Part shown: piece by piece, positions 1-6,903 of the stretch
Layout: each line of letters opens with the position of its first letter
Numbering within the stretch: the first letter of the stretch is position 1
Assembly (NCBI GenBank): GCA_017474235.1
Contig: JAFVIB010000036.1
Location: 1 to 33,737 of the forward strand
Source of the DNA: Alistipes sp.
GTDB lineage: Bacteria > Bacteroidota > Bacteroidia > Bacteroidales > Rikenellaceae
DNA: 33,737 nucleotides
Direction of reading: 5' to 3'
Program-made: the position numbers and the translations under genes
Notes under the pieces: generated by a model
Databases searched by the model: none
What the model saw: only the letters and a program-made list of their open reading frames with translations
What the model was told of the DNA's origin: nothing

Positions 1-1
1 A

Positions 2-229
2 GTGTCATTCGGCAACAAGACCATCTATCTCGACCCGAAGGACGGCAAAAGTGCAATGAGCCGAACACTCGATGGAGTGCTCCCTGTCCTCAAAGAACGC
101 AAGGACATCGAGAACCACGAGGAGGTGATAGCCGACTTCATTAAGCAGGCTCAGGAGTTGATACGCCGATTCGAGCAGGACGGCTACATCTACACCGGCA
201 AGCGTTACATAGGAGGTGGTCACAAATGA
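2..229 (+). CDS. Unrecognised small protein, possibly 5'-truncated
   Basis: The open frame gives 75 residues from a GTG at position 2, but it may continue to the left of the window, so the true N-terminus is unknown. The protein is hydrophilic and charged, with a probable helix around residues 30-60 (KERKDIENHEEVIADF), and it ends in YIGGGHK. No signal peptide, membrane segment or catalytic motif is visible and I do not recognise the family. Its stop overlaps the start of the RNase H-like gene by four bases (ATGA), so the two are translationally coupled and probably act in the same process. The last codons also hold the strong ribosome binding site of the next gene. The pair looks like accessory (phage or integrative element) cargo rather than core chromosome. 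Confidence 0.5.
   Translation: MSFGNKTIYLDPKDGKSAMSRTLDGVLPVLKERKDIENHEEVIADFIKQAQELIRRFEQDGYIYTGKRYIGGGHK
211..220 (+). promoter_or_regulatory. Strong Shine-Dalgarno for the RNase H-like gene
   Basis: AGGAGGTGGT ends five bases before the ATG at 226. A near-consensus Shine-Dalgarno is unusual here, since most other genes in the window lack one, as is common in Bacteroidota. It fixes the start of the downstream gene. Confidence 0.6.
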
Positions 230-621
230 TGCGCCCAACAGTAGGAATAGCCACTGACGGCGCACATTCCACGAAGGAGAGGTTGACACGCTACAGAGCG
301 GTTGACCTCTCTTCTGGTTTGGAACTCTTCAACCATTCCATAGGCAACAAGACGAATAACATCGGAGAGTTTCTCGCCATCGTAGAGGCTGTCAAATATA
401 TCCTCAGACATCCCGAAGCACCTCGCATTATCTACTCAGATAGCATCACCGCAATCACTTGGTATCGTAATAAGCAAACCGCGTCATCCCGACGCTGTGA
501 GCAGCTACAATTAGCCGAAATATTCCTCAAAGTTATGGCAGCTAAAATAGAGGATATTCAGGTACTCCATTGGGATAATCGCGAGTGGGGCGAGACGCCC
601 GCAGACTTCGGAAACAAGTAA
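226..621 (+). CDS. RNase H-like protein
   Basis: The protein is 131 residues, close to a single RNase H domain. The four expected acidic positions of the RNase HI fold are visible: Asp in GIATDGA near residue 11, Glu in NNIGEFLAIVEA near residue 48, Asp in IIYSDS near residue 72, and Asp in the C-terminal ETPADFGNK. The fold should cleave RNA in RNA-DNA hybrids. The N-terminus lacks the usual viroplasmin/dsRNA-binding module of many Bacteroidota RNase H proteins. The start is set by the ATGA overlap with the upstream gene and by the strong ribosome binding site at 211-220. The coupled, unrecognised upstream gene suggests it serves a mobile element. The fold assignment is firm; the biological role is inferred. 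Confidence 0.8.
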   Translation: MMRPTVGIATDGAHSTKERLTRYRAVDLSSGLELFNHSIGNKTNNIGEFLAIVEAVKYILRHPEAPRIIYSDSITAITWYRNKQTASSRRCEQLQLAEIFLKVMAAKIEDIQVLHWDNREWGETPADFGNK

Positions 622-654
622 GCAAAAACGACAAAAACTATACTAAAATACACA

Positions 655-686
655 TTTGGAAAAGTCATGAATAATTACTATCTTTA
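655..686 (+). promoter_or_regulatory. Possible promoter in the 622-898 gap
   Basis: TTTG at 655-658, a 20-base spacer and TATCTTTA at 679-686 resemble the Bacteroidota promoter with one change in the last base. No convincing reading frame follows until 899. The transcript, if made, would carry a leader of about 200 bases containing the 9-bp inverted repeat CTGATAATC (731-739) / GATTATCAG (781-789). Confidence 0.3.
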
Positions 687-898
687 CGACAGAAACGTGC
701 AAATTAGAGGACCAGATTGTATCACCAGTACTGATAATCTATCAACCTGATTTACTCATTGTTTATCATCGTTTATTATTGATTATCAGAATTTTGGGCC
801 GTATTTGAGCCACTAATTTGTAACTCACTGATACTCAGATATGTTTAACTTTCTGCATTGGGAAATAATAGAAGAAACCCAAACTTATAAATTTATTT

Positions 899-2047
899 AT
901 GTCCAAAACTAACCCAAATGAAATTGTTGTTAAAGAGGTAAAGAGTAAATGTGAATTACGGAAATTTGTGCAGTTTGGAATAGACCTTTACAAGGATAAT
1001 CCATACTACTGCCCTCCTATCTTCTTTGACGAGATAAACAGTTTTAACCCAAAAACCAATCCTGCTCTTGAAGTGTGCGATTTTGTGATATATATGGCAT
1101 ATCGCAACAACCAAATAGTCGGTCGCATTGTAGGAATAATAAACAATCGTGCCAACGAGGCGTGGAGTGTCAAAAAGTGCCGCTTTGGTTGGTTTGACTT
1201 TATTGATGACTACGAGGTCTTTAAGTCGCTATTAGATGCTGTTGCACTGTGGGGTAAGAGCCGAGGAATGTCGTCACTCAACGGACCGGTAGGCTTTACC
1301 GATTTTGACAAGGAGGGTCTGTTAATCGAGGGTTTCGACTACAATGCCCCTATGGCAAGTCTCTACACCCATCCGTACTACATTGCCCACTATGAGCGAT
1401 ATGGATTGGTAAAGGAGGCTGACTGGATTGAGTTTCAGATTACCCCGCCCGCTGAGGCTCCGGAGCGAATGAGGCGCATGGCAAAGATTGTCGAGCAGCG
1501 CAATAATCTCCGTACTGTGAAGGTCAAAAATTCGAGGGAGCTGAAGAAGAGATACGGCTACACATATTTCGATGTTCTTGATCAAGCCTATCAGAAGTTG
1601 TACAACTATCAGCCTATGACAGAGCGACAGAAAAGGTACTACTGTCAGATGTACTTCCCTTTGGTAAACTTCGACTTTGTGACGATGGTTGCCAATGAGC
1701 AGGATGAGATTGTGGCAGTAGGCTTGGGTATGCCATCACTATCGGATGCGTTGCGAAAGTGCGGTGGTCACCTCTTCCCGTTTGGGTGGTATCATCTTAT
1801 AAAGGCTCTGAAGGCGAAGAAGATGACCGACTTCGACCTGCTTCTTATTGCTGTGCGTCCGGACTATCAGGATAAGGGTCTTACGGCGATGATATTCAAC
1901 GAGATGACTCCATATTTCGTTCAATATGGTATTAAGAGAGTCGAGACAACATCTATCCTTGAGACCAACAATAAAAGCCTTGCCAACTTCGCGGATTTCG
2001 ACTCTATACAGCATAAACGCCGCAGAGCATATACAAAGGAGCTGTAA
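899..2047 (+). CDS. GNAT-like acyltransferase family protein
   Basis: The protein is 382 residues with no signal peptide or membrane segment, so it is cytoplasmic. The middle third (VGFTDFDKEGLLIEGFDY, then MASLYTHPYYIAHYERYGL) and the C-terminal third (LLLIAVRPDYQDKGLTAMIF) resemble conserved Bacteroidota proteins annotated as GNAT-type N-acetyltransferases. The RPDYQDKGLTAMI stretch fits the acetyl-CoA-binding Q/RxxGxG/A loop in degenerate form. Substrate is unknown. It ends about 100 bases before the next gene, which has its own -7 box, so it is probably a separate unit. Start is the ATG at 899; the upstream region is AT-rich and has no Shine-Dalgarno. Confidence 0.6.
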   Translation: MSKTNPNEIVVKEVKSKCELRKFVQFGIDLYKDNPYYCPPIFFDEINSFNPKTNPALEVCDFVIYMAYRNNQIVGRIVGIINNRANEAWSVKKCRFGWFDFIDDYEVFKSLLDAVALWGKSRGMSSLNGPVGFTDFDKEGLLIEGFDYNAPMASLYTHPYYIAHYERYGLVKEADWIEFQITPPAEAPERMRRMAKIVEQRNNLRTVKVKNSRELKKRYGYTYFDVLDQAYQKLYNYQPMTERQKRYYCQMYFPLVNFDFVTMVANEQDEIVAVGLGMPSLSDALRKCGGHLFPFGWYHLIKALKAKKMTDFDLLLIAVRPDYQDKGLTAMIFNEMTPYFVQYGIKRVETTSILETNNKSLANFADFDSIQHKRRRAYTKEL

Positions 2048-2094
2048 AGCATATAAACATTTGGTAAATAGATGTTTATATAGATAAATTTGTA

Positions 2095-2102
2095 TATCTT
2101 TG
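2095..2102 (+). promoter_or_regulatory. -7 box of the beta-eliminating lyase gene
   Basis: TATCTTTG is a perfect TAnnTTTG. The -33 region is weak (GTTTA around 2074-2078). It lies 48 bases before the ATG at 2150, which argues that translation starts there and not at an in-frame codon at 2090 that would sit inside the promoter. Confidence 0.55.
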
Positions 2103-2149
2103 CGACCAAATTGACAATTAGGTTGATTAAGTTAAAAAACAGTATAATT

Positions 2150-3598
2150 ATGAGCAATGTAAAGTATTACAAAGGTGGAGAACAACCACTTGAGTTGCAC
2201 AAGGTGCGCGTTGTGCAAAAACTGCATTTAGTGCCTATCGAGCGTCGTATGGAGGCGTTGAAGGAGGGTGGTTTCAACACCTTTAGACTCAGCACTCTCG
2301 ATGTATTTCTCGATATGCTTACCGATAGTGGTGTAAATGCGATGAGCGACAATCAGGTAGCTGCTATGATGCACGCAGACGATGCTTATGCCGGTTCGCA
2401 GTCATTTCTTCGTCTTCAGAAGGCTGTCGAGGATGTTTTGGGTAAGAAGTATCTGCTCCCTGCGCATCAGGGTCGTGCTTGCGAGAATATACTCGCAAAG
2501 GCATTTATTAAGAAGGGAAATGTAGTTCCGATGAACTACCACTTTACAACCACTTTGGCGCATATTCAGGAGATGGGCGCACGCGTAGCAGAGCTCTATT
2601 ACGACCGCGCAATGGAGCTGAAGAGCGACTATCCGTTCAAGGGCAATATGAACATCGAGAAGCTCGAGGAGCTGATTCTCGCTGAGGGTAAGGAGAATAT
2701 CCCTTATATCCGTATGGAGGCATCGACAAACCTTATCGGTGGTCAGCCATTCTCTATGGCAAACCTTATGGATGTTCGTCGCATAGCGGACAAGTATGGC
2801 ATTATGCTGGTACTTGACGCCTCTCTGTTGGGTGAGAACGCCTACCTTATCAAGCAGCGCGAGGATAAGTGGAAGGAGAACTCTTTGGGTGAGATACTCA
2901 AGATGATGACAGGCTTGGCAGATATTGTATATTTCTCTGCCCGCAAGCTGACCTCTTCACGCGGTGGCGGTATCTGCACAAACCAGCGCGAGCTATACAA
3001 CCATATGGAGGCACTTATTCCTCTCTATGAGGGATTTTTGACCTACGGAGGTATCTCTGTACGCGAAATTGAGGCTATGACAGTAGGTATGTATGAGACT
3101 CTTGATGAGACTGCTATCAGTCAGAGCCCTGAGTTTATCAAGTATCTTGTAACAGAGCTTGAGAAGCGCGGTGTGCCTATGGTAACACCTCCGGGAGTAC
3201 TTGGAGCGCATGTAAATGCGATGGAGTTCTGTAGCCACATTCCTCAGGATCAGTACCCTGCCGGAGCGTTGGCAGCAGCATTCTACCTTATCTCAGGTGT
3301 CCGCGGTATGGAGCGAGGTACAGTGTCAAGCACCCGCGATGAGAATGGCAAGGAGATTCCTGCCGATGTAGAGTTGCTCCGTTTGGCTGTGCCACGCCGT
3401 GTCTTTACGCTGTCACAGATTAACTATGTTATCGACCGTATGCATTGGCTCTATGACAATCGTCATCTGATTGGCGGTCTTAGATTTGTATATGAGCCAA
3501 AGGTGCTTCGCTTCTTTATGGGAGGTCTTGAGCCGACAAGCAACTGGCCTAACCGTCTGATGGAGAAGTTCCGAGAGGACTTTGGAGATAGCTTGTAA
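2150..3598 (+). CDS. Divergent tryptophanase / tyrosine phenol-lyase family PLP enzyme
   Basis: From the ATG at 2150 the protein has 482 residues. Family members cleave L-Trp to indole or L-Tyr to phenol, plus pyruvate and ammonia. Visible family motifs are LTDSG near 58-61, DDAYAGS near 78-83, AHQGRACEN near 105-113 (phosphate loop), HFTTT near 131-135, STNLIGGQP near 192-200, LDASLLGENAY near 222-232, SARKL at 263-267 with K266 as the predicted Schiff-base lysine, GVRGMERG and LAVPRRVFT. The MERG arginine resembles tyrosine phenol-lyase, where tryptophanase has VEIG. However the usual SxKKD becomes SARKL, and an arginine usual after the PLP-contacting Asp is a Leu (L226). Substrate is therefore uncertain: tryptophanase is the likely automatic annotation, but a different beta-elimination substrate is possible. 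Confidence 0.85.
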   Translation: MSNVKYYKGGEQPLELHKVRVVQKLHLVPIERRMEALKEGGFNTFRLSTLDVFLDMLTDSGVNAMSDNQVAAMMHADDAYAGSQSFLRLQKAVEDVLGKKYLLPAHQGRACENILAKAFIKKGNVVPMNYHFTTTLAHIQEMGARVAELYYDRAMELKSDYPFKGNMNIEKLEELILAEGKENIPYIRMEASTNLIGGQPFSMANLMDVRRIADKYGIMLVLDASLLGENAYLIKQREDKWKENSLGEILKMMTGLADIVYFSARKLTSSRGGGICTNQRELYNHMEALIPLYEGFLTYGGISVREIEAMTVGMYETLDETAISQSPEFIKYLVTELEKRGVPMVTPPGVLGAHVNAMEFCSHIPQDQYPAGALAAAFYLISGVRGMERGTVSSTRDENGKEIPADVELLRLAVPRRVFTLSQINYVIDRMHWLYDNRHLIGGLRFVYEPKVLRFFMGGLEPTSNWPNRLMEKFREDFGDSL

Positions 3599-3608
3599 TA
3601 ATAGTAGT

Positions 3609-3631
3609 AGAGGCTGGATTTTCCAGCCTCT
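3609..3631. terminator. Bidirectional terminator hairpin
   Basis: AGAGGCTGG (3609-3617) and CCAGCCTCT (3623-3631) form a perfect 9-bp stem with a five-base loop, followed by a T-rich tract. It lies between the converging lyase and HAD genes and can serve both. Confidence 0.8.
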
Positions 3632-3637
3632 ATTTTC

Positions 3638-4414
3638 TTAAAATAAGCCTAACGCCTCACAGGCATTATATATCCCATCCTTATCCACATCGGTAGTGAC
3701 ATAATCGGCGCGGGCTTTAAGCTCAGGGATAGCATTTCCCATAGCCACCTTAGTCCAGCCATCGACAAACATAGACAGGTCGTTTGCAGCATCGCCAAAG
3801 ACCACAACATCGCTGTAATCTGCCCCGAAGTGGTCCACAATACGGCGGATACCATACGCCTTATCTGACGGCTCGACAAAGAGATACTCCTTATGAAATC
3901 TACCCCACGGCACGCTCTTCAGGCTCTCAAGGCTCTCTTCTGTCGGCACATAGCAGGCAATATAAGCCTTATAAATCTTATCGCACTTGCGCGGGTCTAA
4001 CCCCTCTACAACGCGCGTAGCCATATATGTATCGTGCGTAAAATCATCAAAACGGCTGTCCGGTGCCGAGCGCACAACGGTATTATCAATCTGCAAAGCC
4101 CACGCAATACCCCTCTGATTACACTCGTCAATAACCATTACAACCTGCTCTTTGGGTAGTGGCGTAATATCTACAAGCTCTGAATTTATCGTCACTCCAT
4201 AACCGCCGTCACTCACCATATTCTCAAAGCCCAACTGACGCATATACTCCACCGCCATAGCCTGCGAGCGACCCGTAGCAATAGCAAGAAAATGCCCCGC
4301 CTTACGCAGTAGCTCCAAAGCCTTTATGGTCGAGTCGGGGATATATGTATTGCCATAACCCCCTGCCGCCAGCGTGCCGTCAATATCAAAAAACAGATAC
4401 CTCTTTCTGCCCAT
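3638..4414 (-). CDS. HAD-superfamily phosphatase, Cof type
   Basis: The protein has 258 residues, typical of Cof-type (IIB cap) HAD hydrolases that dephosphorylate sugar phosphates or similar small metabolites. Motif I is FFDIDGTLA near residues 8-16, with the nucleophile and acid/base Asp pair. Motif II is the Thr in IATGRS. Motif III corresponds to a Lys near SDKAYG. Motif IV is VVFGDAANDLSMF. No signal peptide is present, so it is cytoplasmic. It follows the DUF819 membrane protein gene by 15 bases on the same strand and is probably co-transcribed from the promoter upstream of 5587. Substrate cannot be read from the sequence. Confidence 0.85.
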   Translation of the reverse strand: MGRKRYLFFDIDGTLAAGGYGNTYIPDSTIKALELLRKAGHFLAIATGRSQAMAVEYMRQLGFENMVSDGGYGVTINSELVDITPLPKEQVVMVIDECNQRGIAWALQIDNTVVRSAPDSRFDDFTHDTYMATRVVEGLDPRKCDKIYKAYIACYVPTEESLESLKSVPWGRFHKEYLFVEPSDKAYGIRRIVDHFGADYSDVVVFGDAANDLSMFVDGWTKVAMGNAIPELKARADYVTTDVDKDGIYNACEALGLF

Positions 4415-4429
4415 ATCAGAAGTTGTTTG

Positions 4430-5587
4430 TTAGAGCAACGACAATATTCGCTCCATAATCACACCAAAATAGTTACCCAACGCATATCCTGCCACTCCTG
4501 CAGCAAGACCGGTAACAAGCGCACCCTTATTCTTCATCGCCGCAACAGCCATAGGTACAAATGGCGGCGAGTTGATAAATGCCACAGACGAGATGACCAT
4601 CGAATCGGCATCTACCTTCATCAGACGACACATTATAGCGTGCAAAGTGAGCGATACAAAGACCGCAAAGGTCAGAAATGCCAACAGATTTGCACCACCC
4701 ACAAGGTCGAGCGACGAGAAGTCCGCCATCGTAGCAATAACAAGGCTGAAGATATATATCAGATACATTCCTATATCGTAACTACGCTCTAAACGGCGCA
4801 CAGCACCGATAAACGAGCAACATATACCCAGCGTTGTAAGCAGCAGAATAAATACCACCATAAACCAACCCTCCGGCATCAGCAACGCAACACCTGCCGA
4901 AACAGCAACTACGGCAATGGTGACTAAAAGGATGTAACCTAACTGCTTAAGACCCTCTTTGGTCATCAGACCGCTATATGGATTGAGCTTGGTGTTCTCT
5001 ATCTGATGCTCAACCTCTGCCCTATCCGCATCCGAAAAGCTCTTCTGACGCTCCCCATATAGGCGTCTGAACATCCTTATACCGACACTGAACAGAAATA
5101 CAAAGTATAGGAACGAGATAATAATATCGTATGAGTTTATCAGCACAAAGGTCTGACTCTCAACGCCAAATATAGTCTGCAAAGCTGCTGCATTGAGTGT
5201 ACCTCCGGTGTACATACCCGAGATTATACCACCCACAGCCGTTCCCTCTGCCAGATGATGACCAAAGAGCAGATAACCACCCGCCACAGCCAATGCCACC
5301 GACAGAAAACCGCTTACCAAAATCTTTACCTGCAACTTAGCCTCACTACGCGAAAAAGTGCAGCCAAAGAGCATCATCGGAATTGCCAACGGCACCATAA
5401 TATTGGGAATCATATCTTGCAGAGTCGCCATCTCCTGCGGCATAAACGGCAGATTGCCTATCACCATACCGATAGCGTACAAAATCATTATCGGACCAAT
5501 ATTATCAAGCACCGGAAACCTGCGACAGAGCCATATCACCCCCGCCGGTATAAGACAAAACAACACAGAAAGTAGAATGTAAATCAT
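4430..5587 (-). CDS. DUF819 family integral membrane protein
   Basis: The 385-residue protein is very hydrophobic, with about ten predicted transmembrane segments starting at residue 1 and ending at the C-terminus. The signature ISGMYTGGTLNAAALQTIFG near residues 120-139, and the repeated GG/asparagine motif, match DUF819 (YjcL-like) proteins, which resemble transporters of the glutamate/sodium symporter and BASS type. A hydrophilic cytoplasmic loop (residues about 175-205, RLYGERQKSFSDADRAEVE) splits the two halves. Transport function is inferred from family topology; the substrate is unknown. It is the first gene of a two-gene unit with the HAD phosphatase. Confidence 0.8.
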   Translation of the reverse strand: MIYILLSVLFCLIPAGVIWLCRRFPVLDNIGPIMILYAIGMVIGNLPFMPQEMATLQDMIPNIMVPLAIPMMLFGCTFSRSEAKLQVKILVSGFLSVALAVAGGYLLFGHHLAEGTAVGGIISGMYTGGTLNAAALQTIFGVESQTFVLINSYDIIISFLYFVFLFSVGIRMFRRLYGERQKSFSDADRAEVEHQIENTKLNPYSGLMTKEGLKQLGYILLVTIAVVAVSAGVALLMPEGWFMVVFILLLTTLGICCSFIGAVRRLERSYDIGMYLIYIFSLVIATMADFSSLDLVGGANLLAFLTFAVFVSLTLHAIMCRLMKVDADSMVISSVAFINSPPFVPMAVAAMKNKGALVTGLAAGVAGYALGNYFGVIMERILSLL

Positions 5588-5611
5588 ATCTTATCAGTCT
5601 AAGAATCTCTA

Positions 5612-5644
5612 CAAAGGTAACAAAAATTAATAAACTGTTTCAAT
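5612..5644 (-). promoter_or_regulatory. Promoter of the DUF819-HAD unit
   Basis: Read on the minus strand, the -7 box is TACCTTTG (5612-5619) with an ATTG -33-like element at 5641-5644, separated by 21 bases. It lies 25 bases upstream of the ATG at 5587. Confidence 0.6.
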
Positions 5645-5673
5645 TTGTTTGTAAAATTCTACTATGCTCACAC

Positions 5674-5783
5674 TTTGCACCCATTTTACCGTCAGAGTTT
5701 ACACTCCGTCACCGCCTTGCACCCATTTTATCATCAGAGTTTGCACTCCGCTCATAGTTTGCACCATTTTATCGTCAGAGTGG
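5674..5783. repeat. 42-bp tandem repeat, about 2.6 copies
   Basis: Three units start at 5674, 5716 and 5758. Each begins TTTGCACCCATTTTA or a close variant and continues with YGTCAGAGT. The third unit runs straight into the left arm of the palindromic element at 5766. The same motif (TGCACCATTTTATCGTC) precedes the element at 14275, so the tandem units look like duplicated left termini of that element. They do not encode a plausible protein. Confidence 0.75.
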
Positions 5784-5892
5784 GGCATTTACAAGGCTCG
5801 GCTAAAAAGACGACGAAGGGCTGTACTGAGTGTACTGCCCTTTGTTGGATTTTTAGTTAGCCGATGGAAATGCGCCACTATCACGATAAAAA
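5766..5892. repeat. Palindromic repeat element, copy 1 (~127 bp)
   Basis: The outer arms are ATTTTATCGTC (5766-5776) and CACGATAAAA (5882-5891). Inside, AGTGGGGCATTT (5779-5790) pairs with AAATGCGCCACT (5868-5879) at 11 of 12 positions, and GCTCGGCTAAAAA with TTTTTAGTTAGCCG. The core is ACGAAGGGC / GCCCTTTGT around TGTACTGAGTGTAC. The gap between the DUF819 and ppa genes is filled by this copy, the next copy and the tandem repeats. There is no protein family I recognise in it. Confidence 0.8.
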
Positions 5893-6001
5893 ATCCCAGC
5901 GATGGATAGTACAAGTATTACAGCCATTGCTGGGACTTTTTTATTAGCGGAAGCAGATGCGCCCTTATAAGCGCAAATACTGCCTTTTCACAACAAAATT
6001 A
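5893..6001. repeat. Palindromic repeat element, copy 2 (overlapping copy 1)
   Basis: The core arms are CCCAGCGATGG (5895-5905) and CCATTGCTGGG (5924-5934), with TAGTAC...TTACAG in the loop. The right flank TTAGCGGAAGCAGATGC is shared with the other copies. The left arm appears to be the right arm of copy 1, so the two copies overlap head to tail. The right end reaches the TTA at 5999-6001, which is the stop codon of ppa on the minus strand. Confidence 0.7.
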
Positions 6002-6676
6002 CACATGGCGAAGTATCTCATCCAACCCATCAAAATGACACTTATAGTCCTCAAGTGAGCGATTGATGATTTGTTGAGCCTCCTCACGACCATATATATC
6101 AACAATCTCGACCTTCTTAGCCTTCTCGCTATCAGGCATATCCTTATAGGTGAGGAAGTAGTGCTTGAGGCGGTTTACAACACCCTTTGGCAGCTCGGCG
6201 ATGTCGTTATAGCTGCTATATGTAACATCGTGTGTAAGCACTGCGATAATCTTATCGTCAGCCTCGTTTCCGTCTATCATACGGAAACCACCGATAGGCT
6301 TAACCTCGCAGATAATATCTCCGTGGACAATATCGCGCTCGGTAAGAACACAAATATCGAGAGGGTCGCCGTCACCAACGATGTCGGTGCGACTGCTCTG
6401 CTGCATACAGTACTCTGCAACCTTGTCACCACAGAAGCTCTGCGGCACAAAACCGTAGAGAGCAGGCACTACATTAGAGTATTTCTGCGGGCGGTCAATC
6501 TTCAGATAGCCACTCACCTTATCAAGCTCATACTTAACAGTATCGGTAGGTACCATCTCGATAAAGGCAGTAATTACATCAGGTGCAGCCTCGCCTACCT
6601 CAATACCGTGCCACGGATGCGACTTATAACGCAAGCCCATCAGTCGTGCAATAGGATCATTGATTTTATTTCCCAT
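5999..6676 (-). CDS. ppa: Inorganic pyrophosphatase, family I
   Basis: The 225-residue cytoplasmic enzyme hydrolyses pyrophosphate to two phosphates and so drives biosynthetic reactions forward. The family I signature DGDPLDICVL, with three metal-binding aspartates, lies near residues 101-110. The substrate-binding stretch KYELDK...DRPQKYSNVVPALYGFVP is also visible near residues 48-77. The length exceeds the roughly 175 residues of the E. coli enzyme, with extra N-terminal (HPWHGIEVGE) and C-terminal segments common in Bacteroidota. It has its own promoter and is flanked on both sides by palindromic repeat elements. Confidence 0.95.
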   Translation of the reverse strand: MGNKINDPIARLMGLRYKSHPWHGIEVGEAAPDVITAFIEMVPTDTVKYELDKVSGYLKIDRPQKYSNVVPALYGFVPQSFCGDKVAEYCMQQSSRTDIVGDGDPLDICVLTERDIVHGDIICEVKPIGGFRMIDGNEADDKIIAVLTHDVTYSSYNDIAELPKGVVNRLKHYFLTYKDMPDSEKAKKVEIVDIYGREEAQQIINRSLEDYKCHFDGLDEILRHV

Positions 6677-6696
6677 AATCAGAATTGTTTATTACA

Positions 6697-6727
6697 CAAA
6701 GGTAATATTTTTTTGTGATAAAACAAA
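6697..6727 (-). promoter_or_regulatory. ppa promoter
   Basis: Read on the minus strand this is TTTG (6724-6727), a 19-base spacer and TACCTTTG (6697-6704). It is a full match to the Bacteroidota promoter, 20 bases upstream of the ATG. Confidence 0.75.
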
Positions 6728-6777
6728 ATTATGCAGGCAGAACTCGGCAAAGTTCAATTAAAGCACCGCCCAAAAAA

Positions 6778-6903
6778 AATTGATTTTAACGCGATAGATA
6801 CAACACTCGACAAAAATCCCAGCGATGGATAGTACTAAGGCGTACAGCCATTGCTGGGATGTTTGTTAGCGGAGGTAGGTATCCGCATTATCACGATAAA
6901 TTA
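6778..6903. repeat. Palindromic repeat element, copy 3
   Basis: The core is CCCAGCGATGG (6818-6828) / CCATTGCTGGG (6848-6858) with TAGTAC...GTACAG in the loop, nearly identical to copy 2. The left flank CACTCGACAAAAAT and right flank TTTGTTAGCGGAGG correspond to those of the 14275 copy. The outer arms (TTGATTTTAAC left, CACGATAAATTA right) pair less well than in other copies. The right end coincides with the TTA at 6901-6903, the stop codon of the TPR gene. Confidence 0.75.

Noticed and set aside
667-750. A 27-residue open frame starting at an ATG
   Set aside because: It overlaps the possible promoter at 655-686 and has no ribosome site or known match.
5674-5783. A CRISPR-like array
   Set aside because: The 42-bp units repeat over their whole length with no unique spacers, and no cas gene is present.
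5645-5909. Short open frames across the tandem repeats
   Set aside because: They follow the 42-bp repeat and the palindromes in two overlapping frames, and the repeated peptides (HPFYRQSLHS) simply restate the DNA repeat.
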